64,000 nt of DNA from DATFVB01 sp963714035 (lineage in GTDB: Bacteria > Acidobacteriota > Thermoanaerobaculia > UBA5066 > DATFVB01): assembly GCA_963714035.1 (NCBI GenBank), contig OY970224.1:1364001-1428000 (forward strand), written 5' to 3'. Every line of letters starts with the position of its first letter. The first letter of the stretch is position 1. This document shows, one piece after another, positions 1 through 7,863 of this stretch. A program made the position numbers and the translations under genes. The notes below the pieces were generated by a model, which had not been told where the DNA came from, made no database searches, and worked only from the letters and a program-made list of their open reading frames with translations.

Positions 1-69
1 GCCGCCGAAGAGGATCGCCGCGGCGACCACCAGGCCGAGAATCGATTTCCGAACGATCTGGATGCTCAT
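1..69 (-). CDS. N-terminus of an exported protein (partial)
   Basis: Only the first 23 codons lie in the window; the gene continues past the left edge. The visible peptide begins MSIQIVRKS and runs into a hydrophobic stretch (ILGLVVAAAILFGG). It looks like a signal peptide or an N-terminal membrane anchor. A GGAGGG ribosome binding site sits about 8 nt upstream of the ATG, which supports the start. The family cannot be named from this fragment. An ABC-transporter accessory or RND membrane-fusion protein would fit such an N-terminus, but that is a guess. Confidence 0.6.
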   Translation of the reverse strand, partial: MSIQIVRKSILGLVVAAAILFGG

Positions 70-174
70 GGAAACCCTCCCGAGAACGCCATTGGTTCCC
101 GACGAATAGAACGAGCGGCGCCCGGTCAAGGTTACATCCGTCGCGGCCCACCGTAGCCAATGAGAGCCCGAGGA

Positions 175-2433
175 TCACGGTGGCGGCGGAGGTGCCGGCG
201 AGGCCGCGGAAGGGGCCGCAGAGGGCGCGGCCGGTGGGACGGGAGGCGGCGGGGCGGGCGGATACGCGGTCACGTCGATGCCGGGGTAATAGTGCTTCAG
301 GATGTCCTCGAAGGCCGCCCCCCCGAGCGCCATCCCGTAAGCGCCATTCTGGCAGAGGCCGACTCCGTGCCCCCAGCCCCGGCCGATGAAGACGAATTCG
401 GCCGAGCCATCCGCGGCGGCGGCCTTTTTCACGGTGAAGAGCAGCTCGGGAAGCTCCAGCGCCTGGCGGATGTCGAAACCGGAGAGCGTGACGGAGCCCT
501 TTTCGGTCGCGATCGTGGCTTCGACCACGCGCCCGGATCGGCCGCGGCGCCGCACCTCGATCGAACGAACCTCCGTTCCCCCCAGTCGGGATCCGAGGCG
601 CTGAGCGAGAATCCGGGCGGGAAGGCGGCGGATCCATTCCGTCCACGCGGATTCCTTCTCGAACGTTCCGCCGCCCGGCGACGCGGCCGCCCAGAAGGCG
701 ATGACTTCCGTCCCGCGCTTCCAGAATCCCACCGGATCTCCCGAGGTGAGCGCGACCTCCGAAGCCGGGAAGTATTTCCCGTCGATGGCGCGCGCGAGGT
801 CGATCGTGGTCCCCGCGGGAACCTCGACCCGGCCGGCCGGCGTCTTGACGACGAAATTCCCTCCGTCCCGGCGCGCGAGACGGCCGTCGGTTTCGACGAC
901 GCCGCCGAGGCGCAGGGCGACCGAAAAGAGGAGCCCGTCGAGCTCCGCCTCCGACATCGTCCGCGACGGAGGAGGCAGCCCGGCGCCGTCGCCGATCTTC
1001 AGACGCGAAACCGTCTCCCAGGCGGCGCGGGCGTCGGGCGCGAGAGAGGCCGCGGGATCGGGCGGTCCGGCGGCGTAGTCCCGGTCGATCGTCGTCAGAT
1101 GGACGTCCCGGTCGTCTTCCAGGCCGAACCCGGCGAGCACCGCGGGATAGACGGCTCCCGGCGAAAGCGACGCGGGCGCGCTCCCCCGCGGATTGATTCC
1201 CGCGAGACGGAACGCTTCCTCCCACGCCCCCCCGCGACCGCGCTCCCCGCGAGCCACGGCGAGGCGCTCGAGCACCCAGCCGCGCCATTCGAGCGCCGTC
1301 AGCGCGCGGCCCCGCGAAGCCTTCGGAATTCGCGCTCCGTCGAACGGCGACTTCTCCTGCTCCCCGCACGACACTCCGGCGAGGTACGGCGCCCCCATCC
1401 CGGGAAAGATCAGGCGCGCGTCTTCGGTCGCGCCGCCGCAGGTGGACGTGAACAACGCGTGGATCGGCTTGCCCCGGAAGGTCGCGATCCGCCCGCGCGT
1501 CTGCTCGACGGCGAGGTCGGCGAGGGGATCTTCCGCCTCGATGCCGCCGTACACCTGGCACTTCGGCGTCGCGCAGAGGTCGTATCCCTCCGCGGCGAAG
1601 CCGTTCGCATTGTCGAGGGCATAGGTCCGCGCCGCGACGGCCTGGGCCTTCAGGGCTTCGATCTCGTCGAAGCGCTTCGGTCCCATCTCGGCCGGCACGA
1701 CTCCGCGCAGGTAGTCCTCGAGGTTGACGACGTTGACGACGTTCAACGAGGCGCGGGGGTTGACGAGCACGCGCAGGCGGCCTCGATACGCCTTCCCGCC
1801 GACGAAGACGGTCAGGCCCGGCGCTCCCGGAGCGATTTCGGCGACGCCGGCCGAAAGGGCGCTTTCCCGCCCCGATCCGTCGCGAAGAAGGAGGGCCGCC
1901 GCGCCGGACGATTCCGCGGCCGGCACGGCGTCGATCCCGGCCGCGCGCAGATTCGCGAGCGCGTCCTGCGCCGCGGCCGCATCCGGGAAGGCCCCGACGC
2001 GGACGCGGTAGAGGCCCTTCTCCGCGGAAAACGCGACGGACGCTTCGAGGCCGGTCCGCTTCGCGACGTCCGCGGCCGCCGATCGGGCCGTTTCCTCTTC
2101 CGAAAACGCGCCGGTCTGGAGTCGGAAGATCGAACCGCCCCCCGACGCGCGGAAGGACAGCGGCCCGGGATGCGAGGCGACCTCTCCGCCTGCCGAGACG
2201 ATCCAGGGGACTCCCGGCTGCGGAAGCGTGAATTCGGCCAGGTCGCTCGCCAGCCCGATCCGCACGACGGGGGGCGCGGGCGGCGCAACCGCCAACGGTG
2301 CGGGGGGCGCCGGGGCCGCGGCCGCGGCCGGCGCGGTCGGGCCCGGCGTCGCCGGAGCGGACGCGCGGCGCGACGCGCATGCCGTCGCCGCGAAACATGC
2401 CGCGGTGAGCGCCCACCGCGCCGTCCGCGTCAC
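175..2433 (-). CDS. SpoIID/LytB-domain lipoprotein with SPOR domain
   Basis: Likely envelope protein that binds or cleaves peptidoglycan glycan strands. The 752-residue product starts with a GTG codon. Its N-terminus is lipoprotein-like, with Cys in an AATAC context near residue 20, followed by an Ala/Pro-rich linker. A SPOR-like region (about residues 100-190) contains the repeated pattern RLQTGAFSEEE ... YRVRVGAFPD. The SpoIID/LytB core follows, with NLEDYLRGVVPAEM, QAVAARTYAL and a Cys-containing TSTCGGATED segment. Near the C-terminus is GRGWGHGVGLCQNGAYGMA, typical of the SpoIID family, and then a Pro/Ala tail. The GTG start overlaps the stop of the upstream aminotransferase as GTGA, so the two are translationally coupled. 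In non-sporulating bacteria this family is linked to division or cell-wall remodelling; the exact role here is inferred. Confidence 0.85.
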   Translation of the reverse strand: MTRTARWALTAACFAATACASRRASAPATPGPTAPAAAAAPAPPAPLAVAPPAPPVVRIGLASDLAEFTLPQPGVPWIVSAGGEVASHPGPLSFRASGGGSIFRLQTGAFSEEETARSAAADVAKRTGLEASVAFSAEKGLYRVRVGAFPDAAAAQDALANLRAAGIDAVPAAESSGAAALLLRDGSGRESALSAGVAEIAPGAPGLTVFVGGKAYRGRLRVLVNPRASLNVVNVVNLEDYLRGVVPAEMGPKRFDEIEALKAQAVAARTYALDNANGFAAEGYDLCATPKCQVYGGIEAEDPLADLAVEQTRGRIATFRGKPIHALFTSTCGGATEDARLIFPGMGAPYLAGVSCGEQEKSPFDGARIPKASRGRALTALEWRGWVLERLAVARGERGRGGAWEEAFRLAGINPRGSAPASLSPGAVYPAVLAGFGLEDDRDVHLTTIDRDYAAGPPDPAASLAPDARAAWETVSRLKIGDGAGLPPPSRTMSEAELDGLLFSVALRLGGVVETDGRLARRDGGNFVVKTPAGRVEVPAGTTIDLARAIDGKYFPASEVALTSGDPVGFWKRGTEVIAFWAAASPGGGTFEKESAWTEWIRRLPARILAQRLGSRLGGTEVRSIEVRRRGRSGRVVEATIATEKGSVTLSGFDIRQALELPELLFTVKKAAAADGSAEFVFIGRGWGHGVGLCQNGAYGMALGGAAFEDILKHYYPGIDVTAYPPAPPPPVPPAAPSAAPSAASPAPPPPP

Positions 2434-3632
2434 GCGTCTCCCCGGAGCAGGGCTCCCAGGCGTCGAATCCCTTCCTGCATCCGCTCCTCGGGCTCCTTCG
2501 CGAAAGTCAGGCGGAAGAAGCGCCGGGGCGGAGCCTCCCCGCCGGCGAAGAACGACTCGCCCGGAATGAACGCGACCCTCCGCTCGAGGGCGCGGGCGAG
2601 GAGCTCGGTCGCGTCTCCCCCTTCGGGAAGCGCGGCCCAGCAGAAGAGGCCGCCCCCGGGGCGCGAAACGGCGACCGTGCCGGGCCACTCGGCGCCGACC
2701 GCGCCGAGGAACGCTTCTCTCTGCCGCGCGTAGAACGCCCGAACCCTCGAGAGATGGGCCTCGTAATCGTTCTCCGCGAACCACAGCGCCAGCGTCCACT
2801 GATCGAGGCTCGACGAGCAGAGGTCGGCCGCCTGCTTGGCGAGCTCGATCTTCCCGAGGAGCTCGCGCGGCGCGCGGACGAAGCCGGTCCGGAGCCCCGC
2901 CGCGAGCGTCTTCGAGAAGCTGCCGAGATACGCGACGCGGCCGGTCCGGTCGGCCGCCGCGAGCGGCGGAGGGGGCGGCGCGTCGAACCACACCTCGCCG
3001 TAGGGATCGTCTTCGACGACGAAGAGATCGAGCTCCGCCGCGCACGCGAGGAGCTCCGCGCGTCCCGCCGCCGAAAGCGTCCACCCGGACGGGTTCTGGA
3101 ACGTCGGGATCGTGTAGAGCACCCGGACGGTCCCGCCGTCCCGGCGGAAGGAGGCGACGCGCTCCCGCAGCGCGTCGGCGTCGAGACGCTCCGCATCGCG
3201 CGTCGCCGCGATGAAGCGGGCGCGCCGCGCCCGGAAACAGGCGAGCGCGCCGACGTAGGCCGGGCTCTCGACGACGACGCCGTCGCCCGGATCGACGAGG
3301 ACGCGGGCGACCAGATCGAGCGCCTGCTGCGATCCGGTCGTCAGATGCACGTCCGCCGTCTCCGACGGGATTCCCGCGGCGGAGAGGCGGGCGGCGATCC
3401 GCTCGCGGAGCCCCGGGAAGCCCGCCGTCGGGCCGTACTGCAGCGCCTCGTCCCGGTGATCCCGGATCGCCCGCGCGGCGGCGGCGGCGAGGGCCTCGAA
3501 CGGAAAGGTCGCGGGGTTCGGAACGCCGCCGGCGAAGGAAATGACGGAAGGGTCGTTGATGATCGACGCGAACCGGCGGATGGGGGAAGGACGGAGCGCG
3601 TCCGCGTCGTCGGAAAAGAGGATCGTCGTCAT
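2430..3632 (-). CDS. PLP-dependent class I/II aminotransferase (2-aminoadipate/aromatic type)
   Basis: Transfers an amino group between an amino acid and a 2-oxoacid. The 400-residue product has the fold-type I pattern of the LysN/AraT subgroup: SFAGGVPNPATFP near the N-terminus, YGPTAGFPGLRERIA, TTGSQQALDL, YTIPTFQNPSG, VVEDDPYGEVWF and the PLP lysine in GSFSKTLAAGLRTGF (about K241). The start at MTTILFSDDAD was chosen over an in-frame upstream ATG because family members begin just before this segment. A GAGGGA lies about 14 nt upstream, which is weak. The substrate cannot be read from sequence; 2-aminoadipate, branched-chain or aromatic amino acids are all possible. It is the first gene of a two-gene unit with the SpoIID protein, which looks coincidental in function. 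Confidence 0.9.
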   Translation of the reverse strand: MTTILFSDDADALRPSPIRRFASIINDPSVISFAGGVPNPATFPFEALAAAAARAIRDHRDEALQYGPTAGFPGLRERIAARLSAAGIPSETADVHLTTGSQQALDLVARVLVDPGDGVVVESPAYVGALACFRARRARFIAATRDAERLDADALRERVASFRRDGGTVRVLYTIPTFQNPSGWTLSAAGRAELLACAAELDLFVVEDDPYGEVWFDAPPPPPLAAADRTGRVAYLGSFSKTLAAGLRTGFVRAPRELLGKIELAKQAADLCSSSLDQWTLALWFAENDYEAHLSRVRAFYARQREAFLGAVGAEWPGTVAVSRPGGGLFCWAALPEGGDATELLARALERRVAFIPGESFFAGGEAPPRRFFRLTFAKEPEERMQEGIRRLGALLRGDA

Positions 3633-3692
3633 CGTCCGGGGGCTTCCCTCACGCTCCGCCCGGCCGGCCGGCAAACGGCGCCGGGCACGTCG

Positions 3693-4421
3693 TCAATAGC
3701 GCGCGTGGAAATCCGCGCGTTTCACTCTTTCGCGGAAGTCGTCGCTCTGGATCTTCACCGTCTGGCACATCTCGTGGAGGCGGCTTCGCAGCGTGTACCC
3801 GATCCGGTCCTCGAGCTTCTCGCGCGATCCCGCCGCGAGCTCGTCCATGTAGTTGGAGGTCGCGATCGTGATCCGCTTGCGGTTGTACCGGGTGTTGAGC
3901 AGCGCGTAGAGCATGTCGCGCGCGAAGTCGGAGGGCTTCGTCGCGCCGAGCTCGTCGAGGACGAGGAGCTCGGTTTCCGCGTAGGGCGTGATCACGTCCT
4001 CCTTCGTCTCGGCCGCATCGCTCTTGAAGGTCGACTGGATCTTCATCAGGAGGTCGGAGAAATTCACGTACAGCGCGCGGCGCCCCTTCGACCGCGTGAT
4101 CTCGTTCAGGATCGCGATTGCGAGATGCGTCTTGCCGTTGCCGGCCGGGCCGAGGAACAGGAGCCCGGCCTCGACGACCGGATACGCCCCGGCGAACTCC
4201 TGGGCGACGGATTTCGCCTTCTTCAGCGCGAGGTTCGTGTCGTTGAAATCGGAGAACGAGCAGTCGCGGTAACGCTCGGGAACCTGCGCCGCGTGGAAGC
4301 GCCTCTTCCGCGACTCTTCCTTCCGGCACCCGCACTCGCGCGCGACCCGCTCTCCGTCGTCGCTCGCGAGCGTCCAACCGGTTCCACCGCACACCGGACA
4401 GGCCGGAAATTCGAGGGCCAT
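3693..4421 (-). CDS. DnaC/IstB-like AAA+ ATPase with N-terminal zinc motif
   Basis: The 242-residue protein resembles helicase loaders (DnaC/DnaI) and IstB-type ATPases. An N-terminal four-cysteine motif (CPVCGGTGW then CGCRK, residues about 8-35) probably binds zinc. The AAA+ core has Walker A GPAGNGKTHLA, Walker B ELLVLDELG, sensor I ATSNY and a terminal arginine-rich helix. No IS21 transposase is adjacent, so a transposition role is unlikely. A replication-loader role (DnaC/DnaI-like) is the better inference. ATG at 4421 (MALEF) was preferred over an upstream ATG at 4445 because it starts just before the zinc motif. Downstream of the aminotransferase start there is only a short gap, so the genes could share transcription. 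Confidence 0.8.
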   Translation of the reverse strand: MALEFPACPVCGGTGWTLASDDGERVARECGCRKEESRKRRFHAAQVPERYRDCSFSDFNDTNLALKKAKSVAQEFAGAYPVVEAGLLFLGPAGNGKTHLAIAILNEITRSKGRRALYVNFSDLLMKIQSTFKSDAAETKEDVITPYAETELLVLDELGATKPSDFARDMLYALLNTRYNRKRITIATSNYMDELAAGSREKLEDRIGYTLRSRLHEMCQTVKIQSDDFRERVKRADFHARY

Positions 4422-4445
4422 CGCGGCCGATTGTAGCGCGGGCAC

Positions 4446-5079
4446 GTCGGCCTCGCGCCACGCTCCGCTGGAACCGCTCGGCCTCCCAGATCGCGGACCT
4501 CCTCACCTCGGTTACTCGGGGAGACTCTCCGCGATCTGACCTCCGCGGCTCGCCTTCTCGGCTCGACCGCTCCGGCGCCCCACCCACCGTCGGCCTCGCG
4601 CCACGCTCCGCTGGAACCGCTCGGCCTCCCAGATCGCGGACCTCCTCACCTCGGTTACTTCGGCGAGACTTTCCGCGATCTGACCTCCGCGGCTCGCCTT
4701 CTCGGCTCGACCGCTCCGGCGCCCCACCAAAGCCGTTCCCGGGTCAGCCAACCACCCACCGTCGGCCTCGCGCCACGCTCCGCTGGAACCGCTCGGCCTC
4801 CCAGATCGCGGACCTCCTCGCCTCGGTTACTTCGGCGAGACTTTCCGCGATCTGACCTCCGCGGCTCGCCTTCTCGGCTCGACCGCTCCGGCGCCCCACC
4901 AAAGCCGTTCCCGGGTCAGCCAACCACCCACCGTCGGCCTCGCGCCACGCTCCGCTGGAACCGCTCGGCCTCCCAGATCGCGGACCTCCTCACCTCGGTT
5001 ACTTCGGCGAGACTTTCCGCGATCCGACCTCCGCGGCTCGCCTTCTCGGCTCGACCGCTCCGGCGCCCCACCAAAGCCG
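4446..5079. repeat. Tandem array of four copies of a hairpin-forming intergenic repeat
   Basis: This gene-free stretch between the DnaC-like gene and the P450 gene holds four direct copies, starting near 4446, 4589, 4761 and 4933. The last three spacings are 143, 172 and 172 nt. Copies 2 and 3 carry an extra roughly 29-nt tail (AAAGCCGTTCCCGGGTCAGC and following), which copy 1 lacks. Each unit contains an 11-nt inverted repeat (CAGATCGCGGA / TCCGCGATCTG) enclosing a second, shorter inverted repeat and a loop with the conserved word GTAACCGA. Copies in the opposite orientation occur at 38971-39368 and 55178-55300. One frame stays open through the units, but there is no ribosome binding site and the length jumps, so coding is unlikely. 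Confidence 0.9.
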
Positions 5080-5151
5080 CTTCCGGGGCCCGCCGGACAG
5101 GTTCCCAGGAGTGTCCCCGAGGGCCTCGTCGACCGCGGGCCGCGCCGCCGT

Positions 5152-6468
5152 TCAGGCGTTCGCGCGGACGACCGCCCGCAGGCCGTCCTTCGGCTCCGGC
5201 GGCGTCTTGCCGTAATCGAGGTCGAGGTCCTGGGGCGGGAGCTGCCAGGATCCGCCGCGAAGCAGCGCGATCGCGAAGACCTCCATGATGACGGTCGCGA
5301 AGTCGAGGCCGGGGCAGCGGTGGCCGAGCGCGGGGCCCGCTCCCTGCGGGGCGAAGGCGTGCTCGTGACGCTTCTCCTCCGCGCGCTCCGGAGAGAATCG
5401 GTCCGGGTCGAACCGCTCCGGATTCGTGTATTTTCCGCGGGCGACGTGGCTGGGCGTCGGGGCCCACATCACCATCCAGCCGGCGGGCACCGTCACGCCG
5501 TCGAACTCGAAATCCCGCTTCGCCTTGCCGAAGACGGCCGAGACGATCGGGCACATTCTCTTCACTTCGTTGACGACCCGTCCCAGGTACGGCATCCCCG
5601 CGAGAGTCTCGAGCGTGAGAGGCCCGGCCGGCGCGCTCGTCCGCACCTCGCGCGCGAGCTGCTCCCGGACCTCCGGGTGGTCGGTCAGCCGGACGATGAT
5701 GGCGGCGAGCTCGGCGAAGACGATGAACCCCGCGATCACGACGTGGTGGAGCTCGAGGGCGGCGTCTTCGTTCGAAAGAGACGCGTCGGCGGCGAGGATT
5801 CGGGAGAGGCCGTCTCCGGCGGGAGCGCGGCGCTTCTCCCGAACGCGGTTCATGAGGGTCGCGAGGATCCGGTCGCGAGCCCGCAGCGCGCGGCGGTACG
5901 GCGTTCCCGGCAGATCGATCGGCAGCGTCGCGAAGCCTCCCGTCAGGACGCCGTAATCGAGGCGCAGGCGGTCCATCTCCGCGCCGGGAGCCATTCCGAT
6001 CACGGTCCGGCAGATCACTTCGATCGAGAGGCTCTTGAGCTCGTCGAGCCACCGGATTTCCGGCTCCGCCGACCACGCCCGGAAAGCGCGTTCGACGCTG
6101 TCCTGCACGATCGGCAGGTAAGACGCGAGCGCCTCGCGCCCGAATCCCTGCAGCACGGCCTTCTTGCGGGCGGCATGGACGTCTCCGTCGAGGAGAGGAA
6201 GGCTGCGGCCGCCGAAAAGCTCCTGGATGTGCGGCGGCATCGCGCCCTCGCGCATCACGGCGTCGGGGTCGATGAAGCGTCCCGCCGCTTCGGGACCGGC
6301 GAGGACGGCGGCCTTTCTTCCGAGGAGGCGCGAGCGGAAGATCCGCCCGTGCGCGGCGAGACGCTCGTCGACGAAGCGGAACGGGTTCTTCGCGAACGAC
6401 AGCGTCTCGCCGAGAATCGGCAACCCGTCGCTCCCGGGCGGGAGTCGGTTTGCCGGCGTCTTGCTCAT
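5152..6468 (-). CDS. Cytochrome P450 with atypical I-helix
   Basis: Heme-thiolate protein of 438 residues. The N-terminus (LPPGSDGLPILGETLSF) is proline-rich, as in CYP120/CYP26-like enzymes, with no membrane anchor. ExxR is present as EVKR (E301-R304). The cysteine ligand lies in PQGAGPALGHRCPG (C385), a longer heme-binding loop than the usual FGxGxRxCxG and similar in style to CYP152 peroxygenases. The I-helix segment (VVIAGFIVFAELAA, about residues 243-256) lacks the acid-alcohol pair that normally delivers protons for oxygen activation. The start at 6468 is supported by GGAGG 7 nt upstream. No ferredoxin or reductase gene is nearby. Substrate unknown; a peroxide-dependent or non-classical reaction is an inference. 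Confidence 0.9.
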   Translation of the reverse strand: MSKTPANRLPPGSDGLPILGETLSFAKNPFRFVDERLAAHGRIFRSRLLGRKAAVLAGPEAAGRFIDPDAVMREGAMPPHIQELFGGRSLPLLDGDVHAARKKAVLQGFGREALASYLPIVQDSVERAFRAWSAEPEIRWLDELKSLSIEVICRTVIGMAPGAEMDRLRLDYGVLTGGFATLPIDLPGTPYRRALRARDRILATLMNRVREKRRAPAGDGLSRILAADASLSNEDAALELHHVVIAGFIVFAELAAIIVRLTDHPEVREQLAREVRTSAPAGPLTLETLAGMPYLGRVVNEVKRMCPIVSAVFGKAKRDFEFDGVTVPAGWMVMWAPTPSHVARGKYTNPERFDPDRFSPERAEEKRHEHAFAPQGAGPALGHRCPGLDFATVIMEVFAIALLRGGSWQLPPQDLDLDYGKTPPEPKDGLRAVVRANA

Positions 6469-6576
6469 TTCGGCCTCCGCGGAAGTGCCCGCAAGCATAT
6501 GCCGGAAAACGGGACGGCCTTCACCGAGCGCGCTCCCCGATCTCCGCTCGAATCGACTTCGGGCGGGGCCGGCTCC

Positions 6577-7722
6577 TCAGTTCGGTTCTTCGTACCCGGG
6601 CCGCGCGAAGACGCGGACTCCGGCGCGCGCGACGGTCACCTCCAGCCGATGGTACCGGCCCGGACTCCGGGCCGCGCGCGACGGGAAGGTCAGGACGTAC
6701 ACGACCCGGGTGGCCTCCAGGACGCGGCCGAGCTGGTCGGTGAAATCGTTGGAGTCGGCCACGAACTGACCGCCCGTCTCCGATGCCATCGTGAACAGGG
6801 CCTCCTGCGACGTGTTTCCCCACTTCGGGTTCTCTCCCGGCCGGCCTTCGCGGAGACCCGCGATGTCCACCGCGTGCAGGACGCAGTCGCTTCGACGCAA
6901 GGCGTCCATCGTCTCGGCCAGAGGCTTGAGGACGACCGTGTCGTCGACCATGGTGTCGAATCCGTGCGAAAAAAAGATGATCTGCTTCCGTCCGTCCACC
7001 CGTTTCATCCTCTCGGCGAGGATCTTCAGGACGGCGAGCATCTGATCGATGCGTGCGGCGTCCTTCGCCCGGCCGCCCTGCTGCATTCGGTAGATCTCGT
7101 CCGGCGAGAACTGGCTGTACTTGCCCGTTCCCGCGTCGTCCTCGGCGGAGATCGTCACGGTCCGGCCCTGCATTTCGTTCGGGACCACGATGCCGTCCAG
7201 CCCTTTCTTGAGCTCTTCGCGGCTCCGCGTGAACCCGGGCATGAACCGCGCGCCGGACTTTTCCGAGACCGAACCCACGCAGAGGAGGTCCGCGGGCCCG
7301 GCCTGTTCCCGGATGAATCGCTCCGCCGCATCGCGCGCGCGGGAGAGCTCCGCCGGCGTGATGAAGGAGAGATCGAAGAGGAGGATGAAGCGGCGCATGG
7401 CGGCGGGATTGACCGTCCCCGGCGGTTGCGGGGCCCCGGCCTCATGCGAGGCCGGCGGAAACTCGGTCACGTCGAGCCCGGTCGGGCGAACTTCCTTCCC
7501 GTCGTCGAGCACCCGAAAATCGGAGAGCGCGAGACCGCGAACCGGGGCGCCCTTCGAATCGAGGACCGTCAGGGGAACCTCGACGAGCGAGACGGCGACC
7601 GACTCGCGAACGGGAGGGGGCGACTCCTGCGCGGCGCCCGGCGTCCAGAACGCGAGAGCGGCGAAAACGGCGAGAGCAATGGGCCCTCGGCCCGCCGACC
7701 GTGGCGAAAACGTCGAGCGCAT
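6577..7722 (-). CDS. Secreted VWFA-related protein (acidobacterial type)
   Basis: The 381-residue product has a signal peptide (residues 1 to about 31, cleavage near GAAQ) followed by the pattern VSLVEVPLTVLDSKGAPV and LSDFRVLDDGKEV. These are typical of the VWFA-related family (TIGR03436) expanded in Acidobacteriota. The von Willebrand A fold begins at RRFILLFDLSF (about residue 110) and ends near YVLTFPS. The metal-binding DxSxS is only partly present (DLSF), so classical MIDAS metal binding is doubtful. A GGAGG 8 nt upstream supports the ATG. Function is not established in this family; extracellular or periplasmic protein binding is likely. It is the best single taxonomic marker in the window. 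Confidence 0.85.
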   Translation of the reverse strand: MRSTFSPRSAGRGPIALAVFAALAFWTPGAAQESPPPVRESVAVSLVEVPLTVLDSKGAPVRGLALSDFRVLDDGKEVRPTGLDVTEFPPASHEAGAPQPPGTVNPAAMRRFILLFDLSFITPAELSRARDAAERFIREQAGPADLLCVGSVSEKSGARFMPGFTRSREELKKGLDGIVVPNEMQGRTVTISAEDDAGTGKYSQFSPDEIYRMQQGGRAKDAARIDQMLAVLKILAERMKRVDGRKQIIFFSHGFDTMVDDTVVLKPLAETMDALRRSDCVLHAVDIAGLREGRPGENPKWGNTSQEALFTMASETGGQFVADSNDFTDQLGRVLEATRVVYVLTFPSRAARSPGRYHRLEVTVARAGVRVFARPGYEEPN

Positions 7723-7863
7723 CGGGGGGTCCTCCGCCCGAAGCCTACACCGGAGCCGGCGATGCTCGCGTCCGACCGTCCTTTCGACGGGTCTCGATTC
7801 GGAACCTTTCACCGCCCGCCGCGTCTCCCTTCCGACGGCGAGTGCCGCCGAAGGAGGAAAACC

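Noticed and set aside
3693..4421. IstB helper of an IS21 element
   Set aside because: No transposase gene or insertion-sequence ends lie next to it.
4446..5079. CRISPR-like regular spacing of the repeat array
   Set aside because: Units of 143-172 nt are nearly continuous repeats without short repeats and unique spacers, and no cas genes are present.
4446..5079. Protein frame running through the repeat units (GRRSGRAEKASRGG pattern)
   Set aside because: No start site or ribosome binding site, and the stems show compensatory changes that alter the peptide, so nucleic-acid structure explains it better.
5320..7863. Long open frame opposite the P450 and VWFA genes
   Set aside because: High-GC antisense shadow: composition is Arg/Pro-rich without motifs, and both opposite genes are well supported.
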